From IMG/VR virus record IMGVR_UViG_3300049740_001014, positions 1 to 32,050 of that record: 32,050 nucleotides of DNA. The stretch is one strand, 5' to 3'. Positions 31,866-32,050 of the stretch are shown piece by piece (position 1 is the stretch's first letter; each line of letters begins with the position of its first letter). Made by a program: the position numbers and the translations under genes. Origin of the DNA: a virus. Under the pieces are notes generated by a model, which searched no databases, was not told where the DNA came from, and worked only from the letters and a program-made list of their open reading frames with translations.

Positions 31866-31894
31866 CACCCTCTTTCTCTTTGCCAGTTTATAAA
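31866..31894 (-). promoter_or_regulatory. Archaeal TATA promoter, repeat copy 4 (operon D)
   Basis: The TATA box TTTATAAA is at 31887-31894 (- strand), followed by CTGGCAAAGAGAAAGAGGGTG, with one change (A to G) relative to copy 1. It lies between the stop of the edge gene (31913) and the ATG at 31860. Confidence 0.87.
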
Positions 31895-31912
31895 TCAACA
31901 GTGAAAGTATGC

Positions 31913-32050
31913 TCACTCCTTCGCCTCCCACAATGTTTCATATTCTCGGTCATAAGTCGAGCATTCGTCATACTCGGTTCTCACTCTTTCAATTAAGGTA
32001 ACTTTGTCACCATCAAATGAATAGTCAATGTAGTCTTTCCATTGTCGCCA
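31913..32050 (-). CDS. C-terminal fragment of a gene entering from the right edge
   Basis: The last 45 codons of a - strand gene, open to the window edge and ending in TGA at 31913. The visible part is acidic and aromatic (QWKDYIDYSFDGDKVTLIE, then RTEYDECSTYDREYETLWE). It is too short to assign. It continues the gene direction of operon D but lies upstream of promoter copy 4, so it belongs to another transcription unit. Confidence 0.65.
   Translation of the reverse strand, partial: WRQWKDYIDYSFDGDKVTLIERVRTEYDECSTYDREYETLWEAKE

Noticed and set aside
1-32050. tRNA genes, integrase, or attachment sites
   Set aside because: None was recognised by eye on either strand; a covariance-model scan would be needed to exclude tRNAs.

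Overview
The window looks like part of a tailed double-stranded DNA virus of an archaeon, probably a magrovirus-type virus of marine Group II Euryarchaeota. This is an inference. It rests on an archaeal-type replisome (family B polymerase, PCNA, RFC small subunit, archaeo-eukaryotic primase, RecA/RadA-like ATPase, PC4-like protein), a group II chaperonin, archaeal TATA promoters, phage-like tail genes, and very tight gene packing. I see no rRNA, tRNA, CRISPR array, insertion sequence or integrase.

Layout. Positions 1-10062 (+ strand) hold a late virion block: a giant structural protein open at the left edge, a small basic protein, a hypothetical protein, a baseplate-hub-like protein, a small tail-associated protein, a repetitive tail-fibre protein and a 24-residue membrane peptide. 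The strands converge at 10046-10062. From there to the right edge every gene is on the - strand.

The - strand block divides into four runs of overlapping or nearly abutting genes. Each starts with a copy of the same 29-bp promoter (TTTATAAA plus a conserved purine-rich stretch), at 13746-13774, 24396-24424, 29795-29823 and 31866-31894. Operon A (13738 to 10046): AAA+ ATPase, DEDDy exonuclease, thermosome, zinc ribbon. Operon B (24389 to 13775): RFC small subunit, putative ssDNA-binding protein, acidic protein, RecA-like ATPase, PCNA, PolB, PIP-box protein, 38-residue zinc protein, MazG-like protein, Cas4/RecB-like nuclease, second PIP-like protein, primase, zinc-finger protein, ERCC4 nuclease. 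Operon C (29788 to 24430): mostly unrecognised genes plus a DUF932 protein and a PC4-like protein. Operon D (31860 to 29833): small zinc-binding proteins, a Cys-based tyrosine phosphatase and a conserved phage protein. A further gene enters from the right edge.

Working together, operon B could supply fork proteins (clamp, loader, polymerase, primase, SSB), recombination (RecA-like, Cas4-like nuclease, ERCC4) and clamp-docking accessories. Operon A supplies a candidate helicase and a folding machine placed next to the virion genes. Operons C and D look like host-takeover and regulatory genes. Several starts given here are later than the longest open frame allows. They were chosen from ATGA/TGATG overlaps, GGTGA or GGAGG-N7-ATG ribosome-binding sites, or the promoter copies. 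Five very short genes (24, 57, 38, 27 and 54 residues) and one edge fragment are included because they fill gaps in the coupled gene chain.
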